DNA of 53,960 nt, taken from positions 1-53,960 of the forward strand of contig CAYRRM010000018.1 in assembly GCA_964426675.1 (NCBI GenBank), written 5' to 3'. The position numbers and the translations under genes are program-made. Each line of letters opens with the position of its first letter. Positions within the stretch are counted from its first letter, which is position 1. Below the pieces are notes generated by a model. The model was not told the DNA's origin, did no database searches, and saw only the letters and a program-made list of their open reading frames with translations. This stretch comes from DYMC01 sp035406705 (GTDB lineage Bacteria > Verrucomicrobiota > Lentisphaeria > Victivallales > GWF2-50-93). This document shows, in pieces, positions 17,022 to 25,939 of this stretch.

Positions 17022-18389
17022 TTAACTTGATAAGTTATCATAGATTTTTTCAGAGGCAAGTGATTGAAAGATAAAAAAGAGAAAAAAAGAAATAATTAGA
17101 AGAGCCGCTACGAAAGGACTTGTTTCATGTATTCCGACTGATTGAAATCTGTTAAATACGAAAATTGGGGCAGTCTCTGGAGTCGGTGCAACAAGAAGTA
17201 TAGCTCCGAAGAGAGCGCTAGCTCTTCCAAAAGCAAGTATCGATGCGAGTAAAAGATTATTTAGAACAAGAGGGAAGGATATTTTTGTTATTGTCTGGAA
17301 TTTGTTTGCCCCCAGGGTTTGGGCTGTGAATTCAAGTTCTGGGGGTATTGATTCAAATGCACGTAATGAGGTTTTAAAGAAAAAAGGCATTGAGCTAAAT
17401 ATCTGACAAAGGCATATTCCCCAGAAAGTACCATCGAAACGCAAATTTAAAATTGAATTTAATAACTCTCCCAGAGGTTGACGACTCCCAAAGATAAGTA
17501 ATAAAGCAATTCCCGCTATTGATTCCGGGATTATCAGACTTAAATCAGAAATAGAGATAATGAGATTTTTGAAATGAAAATCTGATCGTGAAGTGGCATA
17601 TGCAAATGGAGTAATAAATATAAAAAGTGTTAAAGTGCTAATGAAAGCTGAAGAAAAACTCATATAAATGGAAGTAATAAAAGATTTTTCTGTAAGAGTA
17701 TGAAAAATATTTCTTGGATCTTCTCTTATTACTACTGAAATTAGAGGGAAAATTAATGTCATAATAAAAAGCAATCCTATGATGAGTAGAAATTTTGTAA
17801 GTTTTGAGTTTTGCTGTGTTCTTGCACTGAAAACAACATTTAACAGTAAAAACAAGATTATAAGGCTTTCCCACGAATATGGTTGAAAAAATGTAAATGA
17901 TAGTATAAGAGCCCAAAAATAGGATAGTAGTTTAGGATGTCTGGCAACAGCACTCAAAGCAAATATTGCTGCAAGGAATAATGGTTCAGCATTTTTCTGA
18001 AAGATTATAAATATGAGGAAGAGTAGAAAATACGATATACACATAGAATACCACATTATCTTAGTGCCGTACCTATAAATTGATAGCGCCGAATATACAA
18101 AAAAGATATTTACTACTAATGTTGCTCCGCTGGTAAGATTGTCAGGAGCAATAATTCTTCCAAGTAATGAATGTGAAAATATAAGAAAGATAGATGATAT
18201 GGTCATTTCAAAATCGTGAAAATATCCTTTTATGAGAAGGATAAGTGCTGCGATATTTGCAAGGTATAAGATATAATCGAATATATCAGGTATTTTCTGG
18301 AAAAAAGCGGATATAAACACTATCGTATGAAGCAGGATAATGGAGATAGCGATAAAATTTTTATTTTCATTAATGAAATTGGTTTTCAA
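17022..18389 (-). CDS. Orphan ABC transporter permease with extra N-terminal membrane domain
   Basis: The C-terminal 240 residues are a BPD_transp_1-type permease with the EAA-like coupling loop (EFTAQTLGANKFQTITKISFPL, ending FGRASALFGAILLV), nearest in style to ModB/CysTW anion permeases. In front sit about 200 residues of additional hydrophobic helices, so the 455-residue protein has roughly a dozen membrane spans. No ATPase or substrate-binding gene is present on either side. Substrate unknown. It may be driven by an ATPase encoded elsewhere. Confidence 0.7.
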   Translation of the reverse strand: MKTNFINENKNFIAISIILLHTIVFISAFFQKIPDIFDYILYLANIAALILLIKGYFHDFEMTISSIFLIFSHSLLGRIIAPDNLTSGATLVVNIFFVYSALSIYRYGTKIMWYSMCISYFLLFLIFIIFQKNAEPLFLAAIFALSAVARHPKLLSYFWALILSFTFFQPYSWESLIILFLLLNVVFSARTQQNSKLTKFLLIIGLLFIMTLIFPLISVVIREDPRNIFHTLTEKSFITSIYMSFSSAFISTLTLFIFITPFAYATSRSDFHFKNLIISISDLSLIIPESIAGIALLLIFGSRQPLGELLNSILNLRFDGTFWGICLCQIFSSMPFFFKTSLRAFESIPPELEFTAQTLGANKFQTITKISFPLVLNNLLLASILAFGRASALFGAILLVAPTPETAPIFVFNRFQSVGIHETSPFVAALLIISFFLFFIFQSLASEKIYDNLSS

Positions 18390-18492
18390 TGTTTCAGTTC
18401 CAGCGTAGGCTCAACTGCCTGTAATGTTTATGTATTTATGAATTTTCTTATAAAAAAGTAAAACAAAAAATATTTATCTTATACTATTTTAA

Positions 18493-18924
18493 CTATAAAA
18501 GTGCATAATTTTGCATATTATTACACAGGTATATATTGATAAATATTTTATCTGCCGGGAGTATCTGAATATTTGACAAATTTTCTTTATCAATCCAGGA
18601 AATTTTTTGATTTTCTTCTGGAGAAAGCTGTTTTTCATCGAGGAGAAAAGTTCTTACAAAATATATTTTAACTTTCTTTTCTGGATAATCGAAGAAATTG
18701 CAGGATATTATATCAAGTGGTATAGAATCTGAATTTAACTCTTCTTTAAGTTCTCTTTTTATGCAATGTTGCGGAGTTTCTCCCTCGTGGATTTTTCCTC
18801 CCGGAAATTCCCAAAATCCTGCATAAGATTTTCCGTGAGGTCTGCTGGTAATCAGGATTTTATTATTTAAACGGATGACAGCTGCCGCAACATTTATTAT
18901 CTGTTGTTTAGATGGACTGATCAT
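18493..18924 (-). CDS. mutT: Nudix hydrolase, MutT-type (8-oxo-dGTP diphosphatase)
   Basis: A 143-residue Nudix protein. The box at about 42-64 fits G-x5-E-x7-R-E-h-x-E-E: GGKIHEGETPQHCIKRELKE. The preceding SRPHGKSYAGFWEFP matches MutT proteins that clean oxidised dGTP from the nucleotide pool. It starts 2 bp after cdaR and ends the folP-cdaA-cdaR-mutT operon. The exact substrate is inferred. Confidence 0.88.
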   Translation of the reverse strand: MISPSKQQIINVAAAVIRLNNKILITSRPHGKSYAGFWEFPGGKIHEGETPQHCIKRELKEELNSDSIPLDIISCNFFDYPEKKVKIYFVRTFLLDEKQLSPEENQKISWIDKENLSNIQILPADKIFINIYLCNNMQNYALL

Positions 18925-18926
18925 TT

Positions 18927-19877
18927 TTATTGTGAGTTATCGATAAAATTTACTTTTTCTGGAGATATTGAAATGAGCTTTATATCAGGTTTTGCTATGT
19001 AGCATTTAACTTCATAGTTTTTCTCTGAGTCCTTTCTATTTTCTCCTGAAAAGTAAAGGAATGGTATTATATCTGAAGATTTTAATTCATATATACTATT
19101 TACTGGACCAGAAACAGTTACGTCTACATTGGTTGGATGAACTTTTGTAAGAGGAGGCGAAATTCCAAGCGGAGTGAGTGAAAAAATTGGTAGTCCTGAA
19201 AATATTTTTTTCTTTGTTTTTTGATATATTTCTACCGAAACCAGGACATTTTCTGGTATGGATTTAAAATCTTCCAGATAGATGGGAATTCGTTTTTCAA
19301 AACTCTGATTTATAGATGAGTCTAAAAGTATAGGTTGAGTATAAAGTTTTTTTAAATTTTCAATCTTGCTCTTAGGTCCGCTTACTGTGACAACAGGTGG
19401 ATTTACTGATACTTCACCATATGCATAGTCTTCTGATAAAGCACCTGTGAATCTTGCTGCAACTGGCAATTCTTTTGTTTCTCTCCGATCTATTTTCAGG
19501 AGGAGTTTTGGTGGATCAGCAGAGAGAATTTTTATCCTGAATGGCTTATTTATGATGGCATCTCTAAGGATATCATACTCGATGAATCTTTCTCCTTCTG
19601 GTGCTTTAACTGGTAGATTGATATTAATTTTTATGTCTGAAGGGGATATTGAACCGCGTGTATAAGCGACACTTTTTATTACAAGATTAACGGTTTTTGG
19701 GCTATTGTTTTCGAGTGCTATGGTAGAGATATTATCTACTATTTTTACCGGAACATTTCTTATTATTTCTTCTGTTCCTATTTGCATTGATATTTTCCAC
19801 CATACCAATAGCGCAAAAATGAGTGCAGTAAGCTTTCTGAAGAAGTCTGTTTTTATGAAACCGGGTATTAAGTCCAT
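18927..19877 (-). CDS. cdaR: YbbR-domain protein CdaR, regulator of diadenylate cyclase
   Basis: 316 residues with an N-terminal signal-anchor (about 10-28, RKLTALIFALLVWWKI) and an extracytoplasmic part of repeated YbbR domains; the recurrent PPVVTVSGPKS and VDVTVSGPVNS motifs mark two of them. YbbR/CdaR proteins bind and modulate the membrane diadenylate cyclase CdaA in Firmicutes, and the gene pair is conserved across phyla. It lies 56 bp after cdaA and 2 bp before mutT. Confidence 0.9.
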   Translation of the reverse strand: MDLIPGFIKTDFFRKLTALIFALLVWWKISMQIGTEEIIRNVPVKIVDNISTIALENNSPKTVNLVIKSVAYTRGSISPSDIKININLPVKAPEGERFIEYDILRDAIINKPFRIKILSADPPKLLLKIDRRETKELPVAARFTGALSEDYAYGEVSVNPPVVTVSGPKSKIENLKKLYTQPILLDSSINQSFEKRIPIYLEDFKSIPENVLVSVEIYQKTKKKIFSGLPIFSLTPLGISPPLTKVHPTNVDVTVSGPVNSIYELKSSDIIPFLYFSGENRKDSEKNYEVKCYIAKPDIKLISISPEKVNFIDNSQ

Positions 19878-19933
19878 TTTTTTATCTAATGTTTTTTTCT
19901 GATTTTTGTATTATAAACAGTTAATTCATAATT

Positions 19934-20776
19934 TTATTTTGTTTTCTCTGGTAAAATATTAAGCTCTTCTTTTCTTATTAAACTTTCAAAGAAATTTTCA
20001 GTTTTTTTATGAAGCATACTTCTTAAGAATCGGGCTAATTTTTCTCCACTAAGATTTTGCACTATACTGCCCTGACATGCGATACTTATTTTTCCTGTTT
20101 CTTCGGAGACCACTACGGCTACTGCGTCGGTTTCTTCTGTAATCCCGATAGCTGCGCGGTGGCGAGTTCCCATATTACTAAGAATATCGGGATTTTGAGA
20201 CAATGGAAAAATACAATGGGCAGCAACGATTCTATCATTTTCAATCACAATCCCACCATCATGTAATGGAGAATTTTTATTAAATATAGATTCAATCAAT
20301 TTATGAGTTACTTTTGCGTCGATTTTTTGTCCACTTGAAATGATTGCACGCATTCCTATTTGTCTCTGAAAGACCAATAATGCGCCTGTTTTTGAGTTGG
20401 ATAGATTGAGCACAGCAGTAACCACTTCGGATATTGTTTCTTCCCGGCGTTGTTTTTTGGAAAAAGGATTATTGCTTCCTAATTCAGCAAAAGCCCTCCT
20501 GAGTTCGGGCTGAAAGATTATGACTATTGCAATTGGAAGAACAGTCCAGATACCATTTAATAATTCTGCCAGCACAACGAGTCTTAAAGTTTCTGTTGCA
20601 ACTGTTAAAAAAAGGAGAATAATTATCATTCCAGTTAGAACATTTGCGGCTCTTGTACCTCGTATAAAATATAGTAAAGTGTAAATTACGATGAAAAGTA
20701 TTGATATCTGTAGCAAAATAGATATATAATCCCAGATTATAATCAGATAATTGAGATATTCATTCAGGAAAGACAT
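19934..20776 (-). CDS. cdaA: Diadenylate cyclase CdaA
   Basis: Makes c-di-AMP from two ATP. There are three N-terminal membrane helices (about 12-35, 45-62 and 66-88) and a cytoplasmic DisA_N cyclase domain. Catalytic motifs are LHDGGIVI (D173-G174-G175) and GTRHRAAIG (R205-H206-R207). The first motif is usually DGA, so the third residue is a Gly variant here. The gene overlaps folP by 13 bp. Downstream come cdaR and mutT. In most bacteria glmM follows; it is absent here. Confidence 0.95.
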   Translation of the reverse strand: MSFLNEYLNYLIIIWDYISILLQISILFIVIYTLLYFIRGTRAANVLTGMIIILLFLTVATETLRLVVLAELLNGIWTVLPIAIVIIFQPELRRAFAELGSNNPFSKKQRREETISEVVTAVLNLSNSKTGALLVFQRQIGMRAIISSGQKIDAKVTHKLIESIFNKNSPLHDGGIVIENDRIVAAHCIFPLSQNPDILSNMGTRHRAAIGITEETDAVAVVVSEETGKISIACQGSIVQNLSGEKLARFLRSMLHKKTENFFESLIRKEELNILPEKTK

Positions 20777-21609
20777 TTTTCTCCTAATATTTTTGCCATT
20801 TTTACTGCCTGAAGATTTTCTTTTACGTCGTGAACTCTGAGAAAATCAACTCCTTGCATAGCAAGGTAAAAACTCAGAGCACAAGTTGCTGGTAATCTAT
20901 CTTCAGGTAATTTTACTTCTGTACTATCTCCGATAAAGGATTTTTTTGAATGACCGATTAATATTGGTCTTTTTAATTCTTTTAACTTAGTCCAGTTTTT
21001 AATTATTTCCAGGTTTTGTGAAGTATTTTTAGCAAAGCCTATGCCAGGGTCCAATATGATATTTTGCATATTTACTCCTGAATCAGTAGCGATTTTGATA
21101 GAAAATGCTAATTCATTTTTTATGTCATCTATCAAGTTATCGTAAAAGCAATGTTCTCTCATTGTTGCTGGAGTGCCGCGCATGTGCATTAGTATCAATC
21201 CTGCGTTGAATTCCGCGCATAAGGGGGCAATGTTTTGCGAATTTCGCAGTCCATTGATATTGTTTATTATATCAGCTCCTGCTTCGAGTGCCGCTTTAGC
21301 GACGAGGTATTTTGTTGTATCAATACTTATTATAGCATCAGGGTATTCTTTACGGAGCATTTTTACGATAGGTATGATTCTATTTAGTTCTGTTGTTGCA
21401 TCTATGGGTTTTGAGCCAGGTCTACTCGACTCACCGCCGATATCGATGATATCAGCACCTTCGTTGAGCATTTTTATCGCATGTTTGAAGGCTTTATCGT
21501 GTGAGAAAAACTTTCCTCCATCGCTGAAGGAATCCGGAGTTACATTCAGGATTCCTATCAAATAGGTTCTATTGCATATGATTTTTTTTTGGCGGAATTC
21601 AAATATCAT
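20764..21609 (-). CDS. folP: Dihydropteroate synthase
   Basis: FolP joins p-aminobenzoate to the pterin diphosphate in folate synthesis. The 281 residues contain LIGILNVTPDSFSDGG, GGESSRPGSKPI, ILDPGIGFAKN and LIGHSKKSFIG, all family hallmarks. The ATG at 21609 follows the T-run of the fba terminator immediately, and no Shine-Dalgarno is visible, yet there is no better internal Met before the conserved core. It carries a palindrome copy (21236-21248) read in another frame (L-R-N-S-Q). Confidence 0.95.
   Translation of the reverse strand: MIFEFRQKKIICNRTYLIGILNVTPDSFSDGGKFFSHDKAFKHAIKMLNEGADIIDIGGESSRPGSKPIDATTELNRIIPIVKMLRKEYPDAIISIDTTKYLVAKAALEAGADIINNINGLRNSQNIAPLCAEFNAGLILMHMRGTPATMREHCFYDNLIDDIKNELAFSIKIATDSGVNMQNIILDPGIGFAKNTSQNLEIIKNWTKLKELKRPILIGHSKKSFIGDSTEVKLPEDRLPATCALSFYLAMQGVDFLRVHDVKENLQAVKMAKILGEKCLS
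21236..21248. repeat. Iterated palindrome, copy 5 (ATT centre)
   Basis: In folP, read in a third frame as L-R-N-S-Q, so the protein sequence is not what is conserved. Confidence 0.85.
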
Positions 21610-21610
21610 A

Positions 21611-21655
21611 GGTAAAAAAATAAAACCCGGTTTTGCGAAAATCGCAGAACCGGGT
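21611..21655 (-). terminator. Bidirectional terminator after fba, built around the palindrome
   Basis: Positions 21625-21638 pair with 21642-21655 (ACCCGGTT then the TGCGA arm) with one mismatch and a 3-nt loop. On the minus strand the stem is followed by TTTATTTTTTT, and on the plus strand by CAGACTTTTTTT. The inner part of the stem is the TGCGA-AAA-TCGCA palindrome found in many genes of the window. Confidence 0.85.
21634..21646. repeat. Iterated palindrome, copy 6 (AAA centre), non-coding
   Basis: Forms the tip of the fba terminator hairpin. The only copy outside a gene. Confidence 0.85.
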
Positions 21656-21672
21656 CAGACTTTTTTTAGAGC

Positions 21673-22623
21673 TTAAATTCCAAGTTCTTTTTTTACTAAT
21701 GGCAATTTACCTGCTGAGCCGAGTTTTTCATTTTTGTGAGCTATAAATTTTGCATATTCTTTCATAAAAATCTTACCCGGGTCGCGCAGATCAAATTTTT
21801 CAGGTTTATCGCGGAAAAATTCTCTGTGAACTCTTGTCCATACAAGTCGCCCATCTGTATCGATATTTATTTTTGTTACGCCAAGTTCTGCTGCTCGTTT
21901 AAATTGATTTTCATCGACGCCTTTTGCTCCTTTAAGATTTCCGCCTGCTGCATTTATTCTTTGTACTTCTTCCTGTGGAACAGAGCTTGAACCATGCATT
22001 ACTAAGGGGAAACCGGGGAGGCGTTTTTGAATTTCTTCAAGGACGTCGAAGTGGAGCCCCTGTGTTCCTGTAAATTTGAATGCACCGTGACTGGTTCCAA
22101 TAGCGCATGCAAGGCAGTCGCAACCTGTTTTTTCAACGAATTCTTTTGCTTGATCAGGATTTGTGAGTTTTGCATCTTCTTCTTTTACAGAGACGTGCTC
22201 TTCTACGCCACCAAGTTGACCTAATTCGGCTTCTACGGATATACCTTTTGCGTGTGCTGCGTCAACGATTTTTTTAGTGATTTCGACATTTTTTTCAAAT
22301 GGTTCATGGCTGGCATCAATCATTACAGAACTATAGAATCCACTGTTGATACAATCCATACAAGTATCCACATCTCCATGATCAAGGTGTACTGCGAATA
22401 CGGCATCCGGGAAAATCTCATCGGCAGTTCGTATTATAGCTTCCAGCATTTTTTTATTTGTGTATGAGCGAGCGCCTTTTGAAATTTGAATTATAAATGG
22501 AGCCTGTGAATCAAGATTTCCCTGGAATAACCCCATACATTGTTCGAGATTATTAATGTTATAAGCTCCAATCGCAAATTTGCCATATGCAACCTTAAAG
22601 AGATCTTTTGTTGTTACAATCAT
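21673..22623 (-). CDS. fba: Class II fructose-bisphosphate aldolase family protein
   Basis: A 316-residue class II (zinc) aldolase. Zn-ligand and phosphate regions seen: FAVHLDHGDVDTC, SVMIDASHEPFEKN, VEAELGQLGGVEEH, CAIGTSHGAFKF, LVMHGSSSVPQEEV and TKINIDTDGRL. It could act in glycolysis or gluconeogenesis on fructose-1,6-bisphosphate, or on a related sugar bisphosphate as in GatY/KbaY. The GTSHG and HGSSS signatures and length favour Fba. It is followed by a strong terminator, so is probably a single-gene unit. Confidence 0.9.
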   Translation of the reverse strand: MIVTTKDLFKVAYGKFAIGAYNINNLEQCMGLFQGNLDSQAPFIIQISKGARSYTNKKMLEAIIRTADEIFPDAVFAVHLDHGDVDTCMDCINSGFYSSVMIDASHEPFEKNVEITKKIVDAAHAKGISVEAELGQLGGVEEHVSVKEEDAKLTNPDQAKEFVEKTGCDCLACAIGTSHGAFKFTGTQGLHFDVLEEIQKRLPGFPLVMHGSSSVPQEEVQRINAAGGNLKGAKGVDENQFKRAAELGVTKINIDTDGRLVWTRVHREFFRDKPEKFDLRDPGKIFMKEYAKFIAHKNEKLGSAGKLPLVKKELGI

Positions 22624-22725
22624 CTTTTCTCCTTTTTTTCATTATTTTTCTTAAACACTGTGGTAACTTAAATTGTATAAATAAAAAGTCAAACAGATTA
22701 TTTTTAGGAGAAAATAGGTTGTAGT

Positions 22726-24075
22726 TCAGGAATTTATTTTTATTACTTCATTTAATGCATCTGTTGCTATTTTTGATAATTTACGGATAACTGACATTCT
22801 TGTATTCAATGGTGGTAATATGTAGATGCTATCTCCAAGATTTCTCATAAAAGCGCCTTTTCTTAATGCAGCTTGATAGAATTGAAATCCTATTCTTTTT
22901 TCTTTTGGGAATGGGAGTTTAGTTTTTGGATTGATGATATCCGCAGCAGCTATGAAACCGATTCCGCGTATATTTGTGAGGGCATTAGTTTCTATTGATA
23001 TAAGATTAATAGCATTTTGTATTTCTTTTTCATTTTCAATTACATACTTATGTATTTTTTCTTTTTCGTAAATTTTTAATGCTTCGAGAGCTGCAGCTGA
23101 GCAGATTGCATTTCCTGCGTAGGTGGATGAATGCAAAAATGATTTTCCAGTTAGATAGTCATCATAAAATGCATTGAATATTTTTTCAGTTATTAATACT
23201 GCTGACATTGCCCCCCATCCCGCTGTTAAACCTTTTGATATACACATGATATCCGGTGTAATTTTAGCATGCATAGAGGCGAATATTTCGCCAGTACGAT
23301 AGAATCCAGTCATTATTTCATCTGCAATAAGAAGAACATTATTTTTTTTTGCCCAGGACGCAATGCGTTGTAGGAAATTTTTCGAATATATAAGCATTCC
23401 TCCTGCTCCCTGAACTATTGGTTCGAAGAAGATGGCTGCGATTTTCGCAGAATTTTCATTTAGTTTTTTTTCTATTGGAATCCATAATTCGTCAGGAATT
23501 TTTTCCCAATATGGGTCCATTTTCCCGCTTATATATGGTATGGGGGATAAATTAATAATATTCTTGTATAGTATTGATTTGTACGGGGAAGAATATAACG
23601 AACAATCTCCAAGTGAAAGAGCGAGAGATGTTTCGCCATGATATGCGTTTTGAAATGTTACAAAATAATTTCTTGAAGGTAAACCCATCAATGCGTGGTA
23701 TTGTAAAGCCATTTTAGCGGCAATTTCAATTGCACTTGAACCGCTATCGGAAAAAAAAATTTTTTTTAATCCTGGTAAGATTCCACACAAATGTTCGGAC
23801 AATTTTACCAGATTTTTCTGTGTAGTTCCTGCTGGAATTATATGTTCGAATAATTTGATTTGTTTTTTTACGGTTTTTCTTATCTGTGGATGGGAATGTC
23901 CAAGGGATTTACACCACCAGGAACTTATAGCGTCTATTATTTTTTCTCCACGTTGTGTATATAAAAATTCTTTTTTCGCTCTGGTTATGATTATAGGCGG
24001 ATACATTTCGTGATCTTTCATTTGTGTGCATGGATGCCAGATATGTTTGAGGTCACGTTGAATTAAATTTTTCAT
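22726..24075 (-). CDS. bioA: Adenosylmethionine-8-amino-7-oxononanoate aminotransferase
   Basis: BioA transfers the amino group of S-adenosylmethionine to 8-amino-7-oxononanoate in biotin synthesis. The N-terminal HIWHPCTQMKDHE is diagnostic for BioA among class III aminotransferases. PLP residues are visible at D252 (LLIADEIMTGFYR) and K281 (CISKGLTAGWG), with SSWWCKSLGHSHP near 51-63. At 449 residues it is full length. No other bio genes are close. It lies downstream of nqrE by 37 bp and may be its operon tail. Confidence 0.95.
   Translation of the reverse strand: MKNLIQRDLKHIWHPCTQMKDHEMYPPIIITRAKKEFLYTQRGEKIIDAISSWWCKSLGHSHPQIRKTVKKQIKLFEHIIPAGTTQKNLVKLSEHLCGILPGLKKIFFSDSGSSAIEIAAKMALQYHALMGLPSRNYFVTFQNAYHGETSLALSLGDCSLYSSPYKSILYKNIINLSPIPYISGKMDPYWEKIPDELWIPIEKKLNENSAKIAAIFFEPIVQGAGGMLIYSKNFLQRIASWAKKNNVLLIADEIMTGFYRTGEIFASMHAKITPDIMCISKGLTAGWGAMSAVLITEKIFNAFYDDYLTGKSFLHSSTYAGNAICSAAALEALKIYEKEKIHKYVIENEKEIQNAINLISIETNALTNIRGIGFIAAADIINPKTKLPFPKEKRIGFQFYQAALRKGAFMRNLGDSIYILPPLNTRMSVIRKLSKIATDALNEVIKINS
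23437..23449. repeat. Iterated palindrome, copy 7 (TTT centre)
   Basis: In bioA, codons for S-A-K-I-A-A. Pairing extends to CTGCGA/TCGCAG. Confidence 0.85.
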
Positions 24076-24112
24076 ATTTTATAAATTATTTTTGCAGGGA
24101 ATTTTTCTTTCA

Positions 24113-24706
24113 TTAAAGAACACCTGTAAACCCTACAAATGCAAGAGCCATAATCCCTGCGATAATCAATGATATTCCGGGACCTTGAAGGCCCTGTGGT
24201 ATTTTTTTTGCATCTAATCTTTGTCTAATGCCTGCCATTGCCATTATTGCGATAAACCAGCCAAGTCCGCTGCCAAAGCCGTATGCTACTGATACAATAA
24301 AAGAATAATCCCTGATTACCATGAATAAACATGCTCCGAGTATAGCGCAATTTACAGTTATAAGTGGTAAAAATACGCCAAGGATTTGATAAAGGGTTGG
24401 ACTGAATCTTTCTATTAGCATCTCTATAATCTGGACAAAAGCGGCAATTACGATTATAAAAATTATAAATCGGAAAAAATGTAGTCCTAAAGGAATTAAT
24501 ATTTTATGATAGACAAGCCAATTTATTGCAACTGTAAAAGTCATAACAAATATAACGGCTATACCTAATCCAAAAGAACTTTTTACTTCTCTTGATACAC
24601 CCAAAAATGGGCAAAGACCGAGAAAATATGAGAGAACCATGTTTTGAGTAAAAATAGCAGAAATACATACAATCAAGGCTTGCCAAAATTGATTTTGAAT
24701 ATCCAT
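24113..24706 (-). CDS. nqrE: NqrE (RnfA-like) subunit of Na+-translocating NADH:quinone reductase
   Basis: A 197-residue protein with six membrane helices. NqrE-type signatures are LPLITVNCAILGA, FMVIRDYSF and GFGSGLGWFIAIMAMAGIR; the cysteine in VNCA and the matching one in FLGLCPFLGVS hold the membrane iron centre shared with NqrD. RnfA is the close homologue, and FLGLCPFLGVS is RnfA-like, so annotation as RnfA is a fair alternative. It starts 15 bp after nqrD. Confidence 0.75.
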   Translation of the reverse strand: MDIQNQFWQALIVCISAIFTQNMVLSYFLGLCPFLGVSREVKSSFGLGIAVIFVMTFTVAINWLVYHKILIPLGLHFFRFIIFIIVIAAFVQIIEMLIERFSPTLYQILGVFLPLITVNCAILGACLFMVIRDYSFIVSVAYGFGSGLGWFIAIMAMAGIRQRLDAKKIPQGLQGPGISLIIAGIMALAFVGFTGVL

Positions 24707-24721
24707 ATTCTTTATCCTGAA

Positions 24722-25336
24722 TTATTTTATTTTTTTTAACTGTATTGAACGCATTAGCCATACAATCATAGCAAGAACGAAAAATGCGCCTGGAGGCATT
24801 ACCATAATTATCCATTTATCCCAGTAAGGCGTACTGAAGAATGGCATTGGGATACCGGCAAAAGTTCCCATCCCAAGAATTTCTCTTATCGAAGAAATCA
24901 AGAATAAGATAAAAGTATATCCGAGGGCATTATAAAAACCATCTAAAAGGGCTATTTTTGGTGAATTTGAGATAGCACATGCCTCACAACGTCCCATGAC
25001 GATGCAATTAGTTATCACGAGTCCTACGTATGGTCCTAAATTTTGACTCATTTCGGGCCAATATGCCTTGAGTAATATATCAATAATAATAACGTAGAGG
25101 GCAATTATTAAGGTTTCGACCATCATTCTTATATTTTTTGGCGTAAAATGTCTAAGAGCTGCTACGGAGAATGCGCTGAGAGATACGGTAAAAATTAGAG
25201 CTGCACACATTACCAGTGTATTAAGAACTAAATTTGTTACAGCGAGAGTACTGCAGATTCCGAGTACTTGACAGAATATGGGATTATTTGTCCATAGACC
25301 ATCTATTAATATTTTTTTATGATTATAACCATTCAT
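24722..25336 (-). CDS. nqrD: NqrD (RnfE-like) subunit of Na+-translocating NADH:quinone reductase
   Basis: 204 residues with six membrane helices. It has NPIFCQVLGICSTLAVT at the N-terminus and LVITNCIVMGRCEACA in the middle, giving one cysteine in each half as in NqrD, the partner of NqrE. LLDGFYNALGYTF and REILGMGTF are also family features. The homologous Rnf subunit is RnfE. It starts 3 bp after nqrC. Confidence 0.78.
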   Translation of the reverse strand: MNGYNHKKILIDGLWTNNPIFCQVLGICSTLAVTNLVLNTLVMCAALIFTVSLSAFSVAALRHFTPKNIRMMVETLIIALYVIIIDILLKAYWPEMSQNLGPYVGLVITNCIVMGRCEACAISNSPKIALLDGFYNALGYTFILFLISSIREILGMGTFAGIPMPFFSTPYWDKWIIMVMPPGAFFVLAMIVWLMRSIQLKKIK

Positions 25337-25339
25337 AAT

Positions 25340-25939
25340 TTAATTGGAAATATTCTTTAACCACTCTTTTATAGAATTGTTTATAATTTTCTCTAATCTT
25401 GTGGATGTTTGTGTTGCTCCTGTTATAGCTTCGATATCATGTTCTGATAATTTTTCCCCCTTGCGTTTGAAATTTATTTTTCCATCTGCTGATAACTTTT
25501 TTCCATTAAATTGTCTCCTGAAATTTTCCTTCATAATTTCAGCACCGAGTCCTGGAGTTTCATTCTGTTCATAAAATGAAATGCCTGATATAGTTTTTTT
25601 ATCCTGTTCTATTCCTATGAAACCTTTTATCGGCGCCCAGAATCCTTTTCCCTCAATTGGAATGGCATAAGATTGGTTTTCTGTAAAGTAGTAGTAGGTA
25701 TTATGAATGTTGGCTTTTTTTACTTTTTCATTAAATACTTTGTGAATTTCGGCATTTGTCATATTTTTTTTATATATTTCTGGTAATACTTGAATTACAG
25801 ATTTTCCAATAGCTATTTTTTCATTCATTTTTACGTTTTTTTCTGTGAATTTTGCTGCTCCTATTATTATGGAACTTGCAATGAACATCAAAATAAAAAT
25901 ATAGATTACTGGATATATTTTTAGATCAATTATTTTCAT
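25340..25939 (-). CDS. nqrC: NqrC (RnfG-like) FMN-binding subunit
   Basis: A 199-residue protein with one N-terminal membrane anchor (about 8-28) and a periplasmic FMN-binding domain. The covalent FMN site is AITGATQTS, with T176 as likely flavin-bearing threonine. NETPGLGAEI is the usual companion motif. The length is short for NqrC (about 250) and closer to RnfG (about 200). It overlaps nqrB by 14 bp. Confidence 0.75.
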   Translation of the reverse strand: MKIIDLKIYPVIYIFILMFIASSIIIGAAKFTEKNVKMNEKIAIGKSVIQVLPEIYKKNMTNAEIHKVFNEKVKKANIHNTYYYFTENQSYAIPIEGKGFWAPIKGFIGIEQDKKTISGISFYEQNETPGLGAEIMKENFRRQFNGKKLSADGKINFKRKGEKLSEHDIEAITGATQTSTRLEKIINNSIKEWLKNISN

